NCBI RefSeq assembly: GCF_003332305.1
Contig: NZ_QOIO01000015.1
Coordinates: 1-64,000, forward strand
Length of the DNA stretch: 64,000 nt
Source of the DNA: Microvirga aerophila
GTDB lineage: Bacteria > Pseudomonadota > Alphaproteobacteria > Rhizobiales > Beijerinckiaceae
Direction of reading: 5' to 3'
Below the pieces are notes generated by a model that was given only the letters and a program-made list of their open reading frames with translations, was not told the origin of the DNA and searched no databases. Shown piece after piece: positions 43,333 through 52,287 of this stretch; within the stretch, counting starts at the first letter, position 1; each line of letters starts with the position of its first letter. Both the position numbers and the translations under genes were made by a program.

Positions 43333-44258
43333 CAGCTCCCCTCATTGCGCTCACCGGCGCGACCGGTTTCATCGGCCAATATCTCCTGCGTGAACTGCCC
43401 AAGCGCGGCTACCGCGTCCGCGTGCTGCTGCGCCGTCCCTCCGAGGTGCCGGCGGGTGCCACAAGCGCCGTGATCGGCGACATCGCCCAGCCCTACAACA
43501 TGGCGGCGGCCCTGCGGGACGTGGATGCCGTGATCCATTCGGCGGGCCTGGCGCATGCCATGTCGGGATACCCGGAGGACGACTACCGGACCATCAACAC
43601 CGAGGCGACGATCAAGCTGGCTCAGGCTGCCGAGCGCGCAGGAGTCAACCGCTTCGTTTTTCTCTCGTCCATCCGCGCCCAGAGCGGGCCGGTCGCCGAA
43701 GGTGTTCTGACGGAGGATCGGGTCTCCACCCCGACGGACGCCTATGGCCGCTCCAAACTGGAGGCCGAACAGGGTCTGGGCAGTCTTGGCATCGATTGGG
43801 CGGCCTTAAGGCCGGTTCTCGTCTATGGGCCCGGGGTCAAGGGCAACATGGCGGCGCTGCTCGGACTTGCGCAGTCCCCGTGGCCCCTGCCCCTCGGGGG
43901 CCTCAAGGCCAAGCGCTCGCTTCTGTCCCTCGACAACCTGACCGCCGCGGTCGACGCGGTGCTGAAGGCTGAAAGTCCTCTCCGGCGGCCCTTCATCGTG
44001 GCGGATCCGGAGCCTGTCACCGTGCCGGAGATCGTCGCTGCCTTGCGGGAAGGTCTTGGGCGGAAGGCCGGCCTGATCCCGGTTCCCCCGGCGATCCTAC
44101 GGGCAGCCGCCTCACTGACGGGCCGTTCGGAAGCCTATCAGCGCCTCGCCGGGTCGCTCGTTGCGAGCCCGGAAGCCCTGAAAGGCATCGGCTGGCAGCC
44201 GGTCAATTCGACGCCAGACGGGCTTCGACGGCTGGCGCAGGCGGCGTCCGGCGCTTGA
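43329..44258 (+). CDS. NAD-dependent epimerase/dehydratase
   Basis: A 309-residue extended SDR protein. The NAD motif is TGATGFIGQYLLREL, and the catalytic region carries FLSSIRAQSG (Ser) and the YGRSK pair (Tyr and Lys). It is of the kind found with WecA-type transferases (WbpV/WbpK-like) that adjust the first sugar of the repeat unit, probably UDP-GlcNAc or a 4-keto derivative. Overlaps its upstream neighbour by four bases and ends 56 bases inside the opposite-strand dehydratase gene. Confidence 0.87.
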   Translation: MTAPLIALTGATGFIGQYLLRELPKRGYRVRVLLRRPSEVPAGATSAVIGDIAQPYNMAAALRDVDAVIHSAGLAHAMSGYPEDDYRTINTEATIKLAQAAERAGVNRFVFLSSIRAQSGPVAEGVLTEDRVSTPTDAYGRSKLEAEQGLGSLGIDWAALRPVLVYGPGVKGNMAALLGLAQSPWPLPLGGLKAKRSLLSLDNLTAAVDAVLKAESPLRRPFIVADPEPVTVPEIVAALREGLGRKAGLIPVPPAILRAAASLTGRSEAYQRLAGSLVASPEALKGIGWQPVNSTPDGLRRLAQAASGA

Positions 44259-46152
44259 ATTCCGGAATGGCCTGATCGAAGACCCGTTCGGCCGCGGCCC
44301 GGTCGCCATGAGTGACAGCCCATTCAAGGGCCTTCAGCCACTGATCCACCCGGGCGCGATCTGCGAAGATGGGCTTAGCCGCCATGACGCCGTCGATGCC
44401 GATCTCGGCCATGGGCTCGTCGCGGGCGAACAGGATTTCGTGCAGGCGTTCGCCCGGGCGAGTGCCCGTGACTTGGATCTCGATATCCTCGCCAGGCTCG
44501 TAGCCTGCGAGGCGGACCATGCGCTCGGCGAGGTCGTAGATGCGAACGGGCTGACCCATCTTGAGCACATAGACTGAGGCGCGCTCTTGGCCGTTCGAGC
44601 CGGCCAGTTGAGCCCGGCTCGTATCGGCGTGGGAGGCCGAGGTGAGCACCAGATCTGCCGCTTCGCGGGTGGTCATGAAGTAGCGGACCATGTCCGGATG
44701 GGTCACCGTGAGGGGGCCGCCGCGGGCGATCTGCGCCTTGAACTTGGGCACCACGGACCCGACGGAGCCCAGCACGTTGCCGAAGCGCACCGCGATGAGG
44801 CGAGTGGCCCCGTTGTCGATGAATTCCGCATCGAGGGCCTGCGCGTACATCTCGGCGATGCGCTTCGTGGCGCCGAGCATCGACACCGGATCGATGGCCT
44901 TGTCGGTGGAGATCATGACGATCTCGCCCGCGCCTGCCTCCACGGCCGCATCGGCCACGTTCACGGATCCGAACACGTTGGTCTTGATGCCTTCGGTCCA
45001 GTTCCTCTCGAGATACGGAACATGCTTGAGGGCGGCCGCGTGGAAGACCACTTCCGGGCGGAAATCGAGCATGACCTCACGGATGCGTTCCCGGTCGCGC
45101 ACGTCGGCGATAACGCCGTCCACATTGGTGTCGCTCGAGAGCAGCGTGGGGTTTTCCAGGATGTGGTGCAGGGAGGGTTCGGAGCTCTCCACGATCATGA
45201 GATCGCTCGCCCCGAAGGCGACGACGCGGGTGCAGATTTCCGACCCGATCGACCCGCCGCCGCCGGTGACGAGAACGCGCTTGCCGCGGATAAAGGTCTC
45301 GAGGCGCTGCCGGTCGATCTGCACGGTCGGGCGCAGGAGGAGGTCTTCGATCTCGAGCGGCGCCAGCTCCGCGTCGCGCATGCCCTCGCCCAGGCTCGTG
45401 ACCCGCACCAGCGGCAGGCCGAGGCGCCGGGCCCGGGCGATCAGCCTGTCGGGGTTGGCCTCTGGCACGAGCGCGCTCGGGGTCGCCACGAGACGGCGGA
45501 TGGGCGTGTGGCGCTCTTGGAACTCCTGAACGACCTCGTCGAGATCCGCGAAGGTGCCTAGCACCGGAACGCCTCGGATCGACTGCCCAAGCTCGTCGCC
45601 CCGGTATGACAGGACACCCTTGGGCTGAAGCTTCTTGACCGCTCCCGATTCGATGGCCCGCAGAAACACCTCCACGTCGCTGCCGCGCCCCAGGACCAGG
45701 GTCGGAGTGTTGGCGTCCCGCTCGATCGTGTTGCGCGAACGGGCGTATTTCATATAGCGGAAGGCCAAGCGCGGCCCGCCCAGCAGGAACATCTGGATGA
45801 GCCAGTAGAGTGCGATGGTGATCTTGCCGAAGAAGTAGAAGCCGAAGAGCTGCGGCGAAACCAGAATGTAGTCTGTCACGAGAAGCGCGAGCGCTAGGAC
45901 GCTGGTCGCCCGGAAGATGTTGAAGAGGTCGGGCAGGGAGGCGAAGCGCCACTTTGACCGGTAGAGCTGGAAGAACCAGTATACGAACCCGGCAAAGATC
46001 ACGAAGGGGGGCAGGAACAGGGACAGGTGCGTCAGGCGCTCATCCAGAAGCCTTCCATCGAACCGCACATAGAACGTCGCCACGATGGCGATCGCCGTCA
46101 TCGCGAGATCGTGGGCGACGATGAGAGTTTTCTTGAAGTCCTGTCGAGTCAT
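44203..46152 (-). CDS. Nucleoside-diphosphate-sugar 4,6-dehydratase, WbpM/PglF (CapD) family
   Basis: A 649-residue membrane-anchored SDR enzyme. The N-terminal 130 residues hold four membrane helices, and a CoA-like Rossmann domain follows. The catalytic domain starts VLVTGGGGSIGSEICTRVV. The active site has SMK in place of SYK: ISTDKAIDPVSMLGATKRIAE, a feature of WbpM/PglF-type dehydratases. It makes UDP-4-keto-6-deoxy-GlcNAc for rare amino sugars. The start is the ATG at 46152 or a GTG at 46164. It converges on the epimerase gene and completes the polysaccharide cluster. Confidence 0.9.
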   Translation of the reverse strand: MTRQDFKKTLIVAHDLAMTAIAIVATFYVRFDGRLLDERLTHLSLFLPPFVIFAGFVYWFFQLYRSKWRFASLPDLFNIFRATSVLALALLVTDYILVSPQLFGFYFFGKITIALYWLIQMFLLGGPRLAFRYMKYARSRNTIERDANTPTLVLGRGSDVEVFLRAIESGAVKKLQPKGVLSYRGDELGQSIRGVPVLGTFADLDEVVQEFQERHTPIRRLVATPSALVPEANPDRLIARARRLGLPLVRVTSLGEGMRDAELAPLEIEDLLLRPTVQIDRQRLETFIRGKRVLVTGGGGSIGSEICTRVVAFGASDLMIVESSEPSLHHILENPTLLSSDTNVDGVIADVRDRERIREVMLDFRPEVVFHAAALKHVPYLERNWTEGIKTNVFGSVNVADAAVEAGAGEIVMISTDKAIDPVSMLGATKRIAEMYAQALDAEFIDNGATRLIAVRFGNVLGSVGSVVPKFKAQIARGGPLTVTHPDMVRYFMTTREAADLVLTSASHADTSRAQLAGSNGQERASVYVLKMGQPVRIYDLAERMVRLAGYEPGEDIEIQVTGTRPGERLHEILFARDEPMAEIGIDGVMAAKPIFADRARVDQWLKALEWAVTHGDRAAAERVFDQAIPEFKRRTPPAPAVEARLASN

Positions 46153-46254
46153 AGGCCCAGCCACATTAACAAGCTGCGGTATCCGTCGGGCCCACCCCTC
46201 TTGTCAATGTAAGGTTAGTGCAACCCTGCGACGAAGGTCGTAGGGCGAGACCCG

Positions 46255-47031
46255 TTAAGGAAGGGGCCTATCGGCCACCACGACGAGGCCGTCAGGCCCA
46301 TTGGACACATGCGCGCTGATGCCGAAGCTCTCGGACAGCCGATCCTCGGTCAGGACCTCGGCCGGGGCCGCGTGAGCCTTGAGCCGGCCTTCGTGAAGGA
46401 GAACGATTTCGTCGGCAAAGCGGGCCGCAAGCGTCAGATTGTGCATGATGGCCACCACCGTGGCGCCGGCCCGGGCCTGCTCCTTCAGGACGTCGAGCAC
46501 GATCAGCTCATGGCGCGGGTCAAGCGCCGCAACGGGCTCGTCGGCGAGGAGCACGGGTGCTTTTGTCGCAAGCGCCCGGGCCAGCAGCACCCGGGCCCGT
46601 TCGCCGCCGGAGAGTTCCGTGGCCGGACGGTCCTCGAACCCTTCGAGGTCCGCCCGGACGATAGCCTCGGCGACGGCCTCGCGGCCGGCGGCCGGGAGAG
46701 TATCGGGCTTTTCCCCGTGCGGCAGGCGGCCCAGCGCCACGACGCTCCTGACTGGAAGCGGCCAGGCCACCGTGCCGCTCTGGGCCAGATAGGCGATCGC
46801 CCGCGCCCGGTCGGTTGCCCGCATGCGCCCGATGGGGGCCCCATTCAGGGTGACGGAACCGGCGGAGGCCGGGAGAAGGCCGGCCAAGGCGCGCAGCAAT
46901 GTCGTCTTGCCCGCCCCATTGGGACCGATGATCACCGTGAAGCGTCCAGGCTCCAGGGAGAGGTCGACCGCCGACAGGGCGCGGCGTCGTCCCAGATCCA
47001 CCGACAGGGATCGGGCCACGAGGCGCGTCAT
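46255..47031 (-). CDS. Iron/siderophore (FecE/BtuD-type) ABC transporter ATPase
   Basis: A 258-residue ATPase. Walker A is GPNGAGKTT, the Q-loop region reads AYLAQSGTVAWPLPV, the signature is LSGGERAR, Walker B is VLLADEPVAALD, and the switch His is in VVAIMHNLTLA. This set is typical of heme, ferric-siderophore and cobalamin importers. The ATG at 47031 overlaps the upstream permease stop by four bases. It works with that FecCD-type permease. A binding protein gene is not seen here. Confidence 0.9.
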   Translation of the reverse strand: MTRLVARSLSVDLGRRRALSAVDLSLEPGRFTVIIGPNGAGKTTLLRALAGLLPASAGSVTLNGAPIGRMRATDRARAIAYLAQSGTVAWPLPVRSVVALGRLPHGEKPDTLPAAGREAVAEAIVRADLEGFEDRPATELSGGERARVLLARALATKAPVLLADEPVAALDPRHELIVLDVLKEQARAGATVVAIMHNLTLAARFADEIVLLHEGRLKAHAAPAEVLTEDRLSESFGISAHVSNGPDGLVVVADRPLP

Positions 47032-48032
47032 GCGGGGGTCTCCGCAAGCTCGGCCTTGCGGCGCGCAATGACCCAAAGAAAGAACGGCACGCCCAGGATG
47101 GCGGTCAGCACCCCGATCTTGACCTCTACGCTCGACGGGATGAGCCGCACGGCGCAATCGGCCGCGAGAAGGAGCGCTGCCCCGACAAGGCCGGCCGGGA
47201 TGAGGGCGCGGGCGGGATCGTAGCCGGTGAGCGGGCGCACCAGATGCGGGGCCACGAGGCCCACGAAGCCGATGGAGCCCGCGACCGCCACGGACGCGCC
47301 CGTCCCGATGGCGGCTCCCGCGACTACGAGAAGCCGGAGCCATTTCACATTCACGCCGAGGCTGCGGGCGGTTTCCTCCCCGAGCGCCAGCGCCCGCAGG
47401 CCTGGCGCCGCCGCCAGGACGAGGATCGACGCGAACACGATGAAGGGAGCCGCCAGGACAACGTGCACGCTGGAGCGATCCTCGAAGGAACCCAGAAGCC
47501 AGAACACGATCTCGGTCACCGCGAAGGGATTGGGCGAGAGGCTGATGGCGAGCGAGGTGCCGGCCCCCGCAAGGCTGCCGACCGCAAGCCCGGCGAGAAC
47601 CAGCACCACCACGGTGGCGTTGCGGCCCGCCACCGCCACCACAAGCGCGATGGAGAGAAGCGCTCCGGCGATCGCCGCGACGGGCAGGGCCCAGGACAGG
47701 GCGCCGACGAGGCCGAAATACAGCACCAGCACCGCACCCAGGGCGGAGGCCTGCGGCGCCCCGAACACCGCCGTATCGGCGAGAGGATTGCGCAAAAGGC
47801 CCTGGAGGCCCGCGCCCGTGAGCCCGAAGATCCATCCGACCAGGATGGCCAGCAGCGTGCGCGGCAGGCGGATCTCCCGGACGATCACGCTGGCGCTCCC
47901 CTGATCCGAGACGAGCGCCCTCACGGCCGCCACGGGGGTGATCGGCGCCGGTCCCAGGCTGAGCGAGGCAGCGGCCAGGATCGCGATCAGGATGGCAAGG
48001 CCCAGGATGAGGGATGGCCGGGAGAAGGACAT
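47028..48032 (-). CDS. FecCD-family iron ABC transporter permease
   Basis: A 334-residue permease with about ten helices. It opens with LGLAILIAILAAASLSLGP. The diagnostic RLPRTLLAILVGWIFGLTGAGLQGLLRNPLADTAVFGAPQAS segment of the BtuC/FecD family is present in pieces, with its G-AG-LQ and NPLADP-like motifs. The second signature is GFVGLVAPHLVRPLTGYDPARALIPAG. It forms the membrane channel for siderophore, heme or cobalamin import. The ATG at 48032 gives the normal family start. No substrate-binding or TonB-receptor gene is adjacent. Confidence 0.9.
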   Translation of the reverse strand: MSFSRPSLILGLAILIAILAAASLSLGPAPITPVAAVRALVSDQGSASVIVREIRLPRTLLAILVGWIFGLTGAGLQGLLRNPLADTAVFGAPQASALGAVLVLYFGLVGALSWALPVAAIAGALLSIALVVAVAGRNATVVVLVLAGLAVGSLAGAGTSLAISLSPNPFAVTEIVFWLLGSFEDRSSVHVVLAAPFIVFASILVLAAAPGLRALALGEETARSLGVNVKWLRLLVVAGAAIGTGASVAVAGSIGFVGLVAPHLVRPLTGYDPARALIPAGLVGAALLLAADCAVRLIPSSVEVKIGVLTAILGVPFFLWVIARRKAELAETPA

Positions 48033-48226
48033 GGGCTCGGAATGCTCGGTGCGCCTCCGCGATAGCAACAGCGCCGCCCGGTGTCACCCCGTCCGGCGAC
48101 CATCCGGCCGGCGCGAATGACGCTTGTCCCGTACGGAAACTGAGGCGAGAAGCCGGTTTCGATCCCGCTCGAGTCCGTGATACGAAGCGGATGAAACCCT
48201 GGAAAACAAACCGACGAGACCCCGGC

Positions 48227-49378
48227 ATGAACCCGCTTTTCGCCAACCTGCCCACCACCGTCTTCGAAGTGATGTCGAGCCTGGCCCGCGAAACCGGAGC
48301 CATCAATCTCGGTCAGGGCTTTCCCGACAACCCGGGCCCCGAAGATGTGCGGCGCGCCGCGGCGGATGCGGTGATGAACGGCTACAACCAGTATCCGTCC
48401 ATGATGGGCATTCCGGAGCTGCGCTCAGGGATCGCGGCCCATTACCGGCACTGGCAGGGCCTCGATCTCGACGCCACAACCGAGGTCATGGTCACGTCCG
48501 GCGCGACGGAAGCATTGGCAGGCGCGATCCTCGGCATTGTCGAGCCCGGCGACGAGGTGGTGCTGTTCGAGCCCATGTACGACGCGTATCTGCCCCTGGT
48601 AAAGCTCGCTGGCGGCGTGCCGCGCTTCGTGACCCTGCAGCCGCCCCATTTCCGGCTCACCGAGGAGGCGCTGGCAAAAGCCTTCTCGCCCAAGACCAAG
48701 GCGGTGGTGTTCAACAACCCGCTCAATCCTACGGCGACGGTCTTCGGCGCAGAGGATCTGGCGCTTTTGGCCGATTTCTGCCGCCGCTTCGACGCCATCG
48801 CCATCAGCGACGAGGTCTGGGAGCACGTGGTGTTCGACGGCCGCCACCAGCCGGTGCTGGGGCTTGAGGGCATGCGCGAACGCTCCGTGAAGATCGGCTC
48901 GGCGGGCAAGATCTTCAGCCTCACAGGCTGGAAGGTCGGCTTCGTGTGTGCCGCCCCCCACATCATGAAGGTGCTGGCGAAGTCCCATCAATTTCTCGCC
49001 TTCACGACCGCCCCGAACCTCCAGGCGGCGGTGGCCTACGGGCTTGCCAAGGAGGATGCCTATTTCGACGAGATGCGGCGCGACTTCGCCCGCAGCCGCG
49101 ACCGGTTTTCGGCCGGGCTCGAGACCCTGGGCTTCCGGGTGATCCCGAGCCAGGGCACCTATTTCCTCAACATCGACATCACGCCCTTGGGCGAAACCGA
49201 CGACGTCGCGTTCTGCCGTCGCCTTGTCATGGATCACGGGGTTGCGGCGATTCCGGTTTCGGCCTTCTACGCAGAAGGCGCAGTCAAGAACGTGGTGCGC
49301 TTCTGCTTCGCCAAGCGGGACGAAACGCTGGACGCGGGGCTGGAGCGCCTTGCCGGGGTGGCTAGACGGGCCGCCTGA
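48227..49378 (+). CDS. PLP-dependent aminotransferase, class I/II (methionine/kynurenine type)
   Basis: A 383-residue enzyme. It has INLGQGFPDNPGPEDV near the N-terminus and NGYNQYPSMMGIPELR. The PLP-phosphate site is VTSGATEAL, the internal-aldimine Asp is in ISDEVWEHV, and the PLP Lys is in SAGKIFSLTGWKVGFV. This set matches the YbdL/Kat group of methionine, kynurenine and glutamine transaminases. The start may be 48227 or an ATG at 48191. It is monocistronic, divergent from the iron permease gene. Confidence 0.9.
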   Translation: MNPLFANLPTTVFEVMSSLARETGAINLGQGFPDNPGPEDVRRAAADAVMNGYNQYPSMMGIPELRSGIAAHYRHWQGLDLDATTEVMVTSGATEALAGAILGIVEPGDEVVLFEPMYDAYLPLVKLAGGVPRFVTLQPPHFRLTEEALAKAFSPKTKAVVFNNPLNPTATVFGAEDLALLADFCRRFDAIAISDEVWEHVVFDGRHQPVLGLEGMRERSVKIGSAGKIFSLTGWKVGFVCAAPHIMKVLAKSHQFLAFTTAPNLQAAVAYGLAKEDAYFDEMRRDFARSRDRFSAGLETLGFRVIPSQGTYFLNIDITPLGETDDVAFCRRLVMDHGVAAIPVSAFYAEGAVKNVVRFCFAKRDETLDAGLERLAGVARRAA

Positions 49379-49485
49379 GGACAGTCTCTCGGACGGCTGA
49401 ATTCAACATTGTTTCTTCGTCGAGAAAATCCTAGCCTCACCGCGTTTGTTAACCCGGTCTTCGAACCATAGGAGTTCTGAATTCG

Positions 49486-50571
49486 ATGATCCGTATCCTC
49501 GCTTCGCTTGCATTGGGCCTTGGCCTTGCGACGGGCGCCGCCGCCCAAGAGCGCGTCGTCAATGTCTATAACTGGTCGGACTATGTGGACCCGAAGGCGC
49601 TGGACGAGTTCACGAAGGCCACCGGCATCAAGGTCGTCTACGACACCTATGACAACAACGAGATCGTCGAGACCAAGCTTCTGGCTGGCAAGTCTGGCTA
49701 CGACATCGTCGTGCCGTCGGGCCCGTTCGTGCAGCGGCTCATCGGCGCAAAGGTGTTCCAGAGGCTCGACAAAGCCAAGCTGCCCAACCTGTCCAACCAA
49801 TGGCCCGAGGTGACGCAGCGCCTAGCCGTGTTCGATCCCGGCAACCAGTTCGCCGTCAATTACATGTGGGGCACCACCGGCATTGGACTCAACACCAAGA
49901 AGGTGAAGGACATCCTGGGCGACATGCCCCTCAACACCTGGGACCTGGTTCTCAAGCCCGAGATCGCCTCGAAGCTGAAGGCCTGCGGCATCTATATGCT
50001 GGACTCGCCGGAGGATCTCTTCCCGGGCGTCCTGGCTTATCTGGGCCTCAACCCGGATACCAAGCGCACCGAAGACCTGAACAAGGCCGGCGACGCCCTG
50101 TTCCGGGTGCGCGGCAACATCCAGAAGTTCCACTCTTCCGAGTACATCAACGCGCTGGCCAACGGCGACATCTGCGTGGCGGTGGGCTATTCGGGCGACA
50201 TGATCCAGGCCAAGAACCGGGCCGAGGAAGCCAAGAACAACGTCGAGGTGTCCTACGTGATCCCGCGCGAGGGCGCGCTCATGTGGTTCGACAGCTTCGC
50301 GATCCCGGCCGACGCCAAGAACGTGGCCGAGGCGCATGAATTCATCAACTTCATGCTCCGGCCCGAAATCGCCGCCATGAACACGAACTTCGTGTCATAC
50401 GCCTCGGGCAATCTCGCGGCCAAGCAGCACATCAACCCGGACATCCTCAACAATCCGGGCATCTATCCGGACGAGGCGACCATGAAGCGCCTGTTCACCA
50501 ACACGGCCTATGACGAGCGCTCCCAGCGCACCGTAACGCGGCTCTGGACCCGGGTGAAGACCGGCCGTTAA
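49486..50571 (+). CDS. potF: Polyamine ABC transporter substrate-binding protein, PotF-like
   Basis: A 361-residue periplasmic protein with a 21-residue signal peptide ending GAAAQ. The PotF/PotD pattern is clear: VVNVYNWSDYVDPKALDEFTKATGIKVVYDTYDNNE at the N-terminus, YDIVVPSGPFV, AVNYMWGTTGIGLN, then SSEYINALANGDICVAVGYSGD carrying the acidic polyamine-binding residues. It binds putrescine or spermidine. The ABC permeases and ATPase are not adjacent. An AGGAG site precedes the ATG. A hairpin 30 bases downstream of the stop can end the transcript. Confidence 0.9.
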   Translation: MIRILASLALGLGLATGAAAQERVVNVYNWSDYVDPKALDEFTKATGIKVVYDTYDNNEIVETKLLAGKSGYDIVVPSGPFVQRLIGAKVFQRLDKAKLPNLSNQWPEVTQRLAVFDPGNQFAVNYMWGTTGIGLNTKKVKDILGDMPLNTWDLVLKPEIASKLKACGIYMLDSPEDLFPGVLAYLGLNPDTKRTEDLNKAGDALFRVRGNIQKFHSSEYINALANGDICVAVGYSGDMIQAKNRAEEAKNNVEVSYVIPREGALMWFDSFAIPADAKNVAEAHEFINFMLRPEIAAMNTNFVSYASGNLAAKQHINPDILNNPGIYPDEATMKRLFTNTAYDERSQRTVTRLWTRVKTGR

Positions 50572-50601
50572 TCCGCCGCTCAGGATCGGTTTGAAACTGT
50601 G

Positions 50602-50624
50602 TGCTCCGCCATCTCGGCGGAGCA
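50602..50624 (+). terminator. Hairpin after the potF-like gene
   Basis: TGCTCCGCC (50602-50610) and GGCGGAGCA (50616-50624) form a perfect 9-base stem around ATCTC, followed by TGTCTTTC. It lies between the potF-like stop and the ribosome site of the SIMPL gene, so it is likely a terminator or attenuator. Confidence 0.6.
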
Positions 50625-50646
50625 TGTCTTTCAGGAGCCTTCAACC

Positions 50647-51372
50647 ATGCGCCTTGTCCCCTTTGCGGCCGCTGCCCTGCTGGCTCTCGCGGCCCCGGCC
50701 CTCGCCCAGAACGGCACTGCACCGCGCCAGCCCACCATCAGCGTTGTGGGAACGGGCGAAGCCGAATTGAAGCCGAATTTCGCCCGGGTCTTCGTGACGG
50801 TCGCCACCCAGGCCGACACGGTCGCCCAGGCGGCTGGCGCCAACCGCACCGCGACCGAACGCGTGCTTGCCCGGATCGAGAGTCTCGGCATCAAGAAGGA
50901 CGACATCCAGACCTCGAACTTCCAGGTCTTTCAGACGCCGCAGCAGGTCGGGCCGGACGGCAAGGAAACCAAGGTTCCGCGCTTTTCAGCCAACCACCAG
51001 CTGCGCATCACCACCCGCGACCTGGACAGCGTCGGACGACTGGCGGGCGAAATCCTGGCGAGCGGCGACATGACGTTCCAATCCGTCACTTTCGGCCTCG
51101 ACCGTCAGGAAGAGGGCGGCGACCGGGCCCGCGAGACGGCCGTGCGCGACGCCCGCCGTCAAGCTGAAGTTTATGCGACGGCAGCCGGCGTGACGCTTGG
51201 GCGGCTGGTGGAAATCCGGGACGGCACCGCCCAGCCCTTCGAGCCGCAGCCCGAAATGCGCATGCAGATGGCTCTCGCCAAGGGTGCCGAGTCCGCTCCG
51301 ATCGTACCCCCGGCCACGATCCGCTATACGGCGAGCGTTCAGATGGTCTGGGAGATCGCACCGCGTCCGTGA
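50647..51372 (+). CDS. SIMPL domain (DUF541) secreted protein
   Basis: A 241-residue periplasmic protein. Residues 1-21 are a signal peptide ending PALAQ. The SIMPL/DUF541 body follows: ISVVGTGEAELKPNFARVFVTVATQADTV at the start, GIKKDDIQTSNFQVFQ in the middle, and RETAVRDARRQAEVYATAAGVTLGRLVEI at the end. The family (BP26, YggE) is linked to oxidative stress and forms ring-shaped oligomers; the biochemical role is not settled. I start it at the ATG at 50647, which has an AGGAG site. Confidence 0.88.
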   Translation: MRLVPFAAAALLALAAPALAQNGTAPRQPTISVVGTGEAELKPNFARVFVTVATQADTVAQAAGANRTATERVLARIESLGIKKDDIQTSNFQVFQTPQQVGPDGKETKVPRFSANHQLRITTRDLDSVGRLAGEILASGDMTFQSVTFGLDRQEEGGDRARETAVRDARRQAEVYATAAGVTLGRLVEIRDGTAQPFEPQPEMRMQMALAKGAESAPIVPPATIRYTASVQMVWEIAPRP

Positions 51373-51411
51373 GTGGGTGCTCAAGCATCAGAAAACTGCG
51401 GACTAAGGAGC

Positions 51412-52134
51412 CTATGCGCCGAGCCGGAGCCGGTAGCTGTACGCATCGCCGCGGAACAGCCCCTCCACGTATTCGACCATAATGTTGCCGTGCGTGTAGC
51501 TGCGGCGCTTGATCAACAAGCACGGAACCGGCTGGGTGAAGCCGAAGATCTCGGCTTCCTCCTGGTTGGGAGTCGTGGCCTCGACGGTCTGGTCGCAGTA
51601 GTTCAATGGCGTGCCGCATTGCTCGGCCAGAAACGCGTAGACGGATCCGGACAGGTCGCCATGCTCCAAGGCAGGGGCTTCCGCGAGATTGTACCAGGCC
51701 ACCTCCCGCGAGAGAGGAATGCCGTCGCCGTAGCGCACCCGGACGAGCTTCAGGAACCGGGCCGGCGACGGCAGGCCGAAGATCGACGCGATGGAGCGAT
51801 CACTCACGATCGCGCGCTCCAGAATGCGCGAGGAAGCCACCTTGCCCAGGAGGCGCATCTCCTCCGTGAAGCCCTTGAGCCGGTCCATTCCGGGATTCAA
51901 CCGCGGGCCTGTTTCCTGGACCAGGAAACCACGGCGGCCCTGCGAGGCCAGAAGCTTGTGCTGGCGCAACGTGTTATAGGCTTTCTGGACGGTTGCGCGA
52001 CTGAGCCCCAGATGCTCGGCGAGCTGGCGCTCGGCCGGCAACACCGTGCCGGCAGGAAGCGTTCCGCTTCTGATCAGCGCTTCGAGCTGCTGCTCAAGCT
52101 GTTGATAGAGGGGCATGGCCGTGTCGTCCCGCAT
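51412..52134 (-). CDS. GntR family transcriptional regulator, HutC subfamily (UTRA domain)
   Basis: A 240-residue regulator. The winged-helix domain reads PLYQQLEQQLEALIRSGTLPAGTVLPAERQLAEHLGLSRATVQKAYNTL, and the UTRA ligand domain ends with LIKRRSYTHGNIMVEYVEGLFRGDAYSYRLRL. I use the ATG at 52134, which gives the usual family length. The frame stays open to a GTG at 52269, only one base from the divergent kinase start. A perfect TATAAT lies at 52283-52278 on this strand, so a leader of about 135 bases or a leaderless GTG start are both possible. It probably controls the PfkB kinase gene next to it. Confidence 0.88.
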   Translation of the reverse strand: MRDDTAMPLYQQLEQQLEALIRSGTLPAGTVLPAERQLAEHLGLSRATVQKAYNTLRQHKLLASQGRRGFLVQETGPRLNPGMDRLKGFTEEMRLLGKVASSRILERAIVSDRSIASIFGLPSPARFLKLVRVRYGDGIPLSREVAWYNLAEAPALEHGDLSGSVYAFLAEQCGTPLNYCDQTVEATTPNQEEAEIFGFTQPVPCLLIKRRSYTHGNIMVEYVEGLFRGDAYSYRLRLGA

Positions 52135-52270
52135 CCGCAGGAGGCTTGATAACGACGGCCGTTCGCTTGGCCCCTCCGTTTGGGGAATATGGGCCAGGGT
52201 CGGGTTTGGCGTTACGCTTTCAGGGCCGCCTTGTGCGCGCTGTTGTGGCGGTCGTTTTCGTTTACTCACG

Positions 52271-52287
52271 ATGGTTCATTATACCAT
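52271..52287. promoter_or_regulatory. ATGGT-N7-ACCAT dyad with embedded TATAAT: candidate GntR operator/promoter
   Basis: ATGGT (52271-52275) and ACCAT (52283-52287) form a dyad over the PfkB kinase start codons. The sequence TGGT...ACCA is the usual core of HutC-type GntR operators. On the minus strand positions 52283-52278 read TATAAT, a consensus -10 box pointing toward the GntR gene. The -35 region is weak. Confidence 0.45.

Noticed and set aside
46255-48306. A 683-residue minus-strand frame spanning the iron ABC ATPase and a long upstream stretch
   Set aside because: The ATPase begins at the ATG at 47031. The upstream part of the frame is antisense-like, Arg/Gly-rich and lies within the permease gene in another frame.
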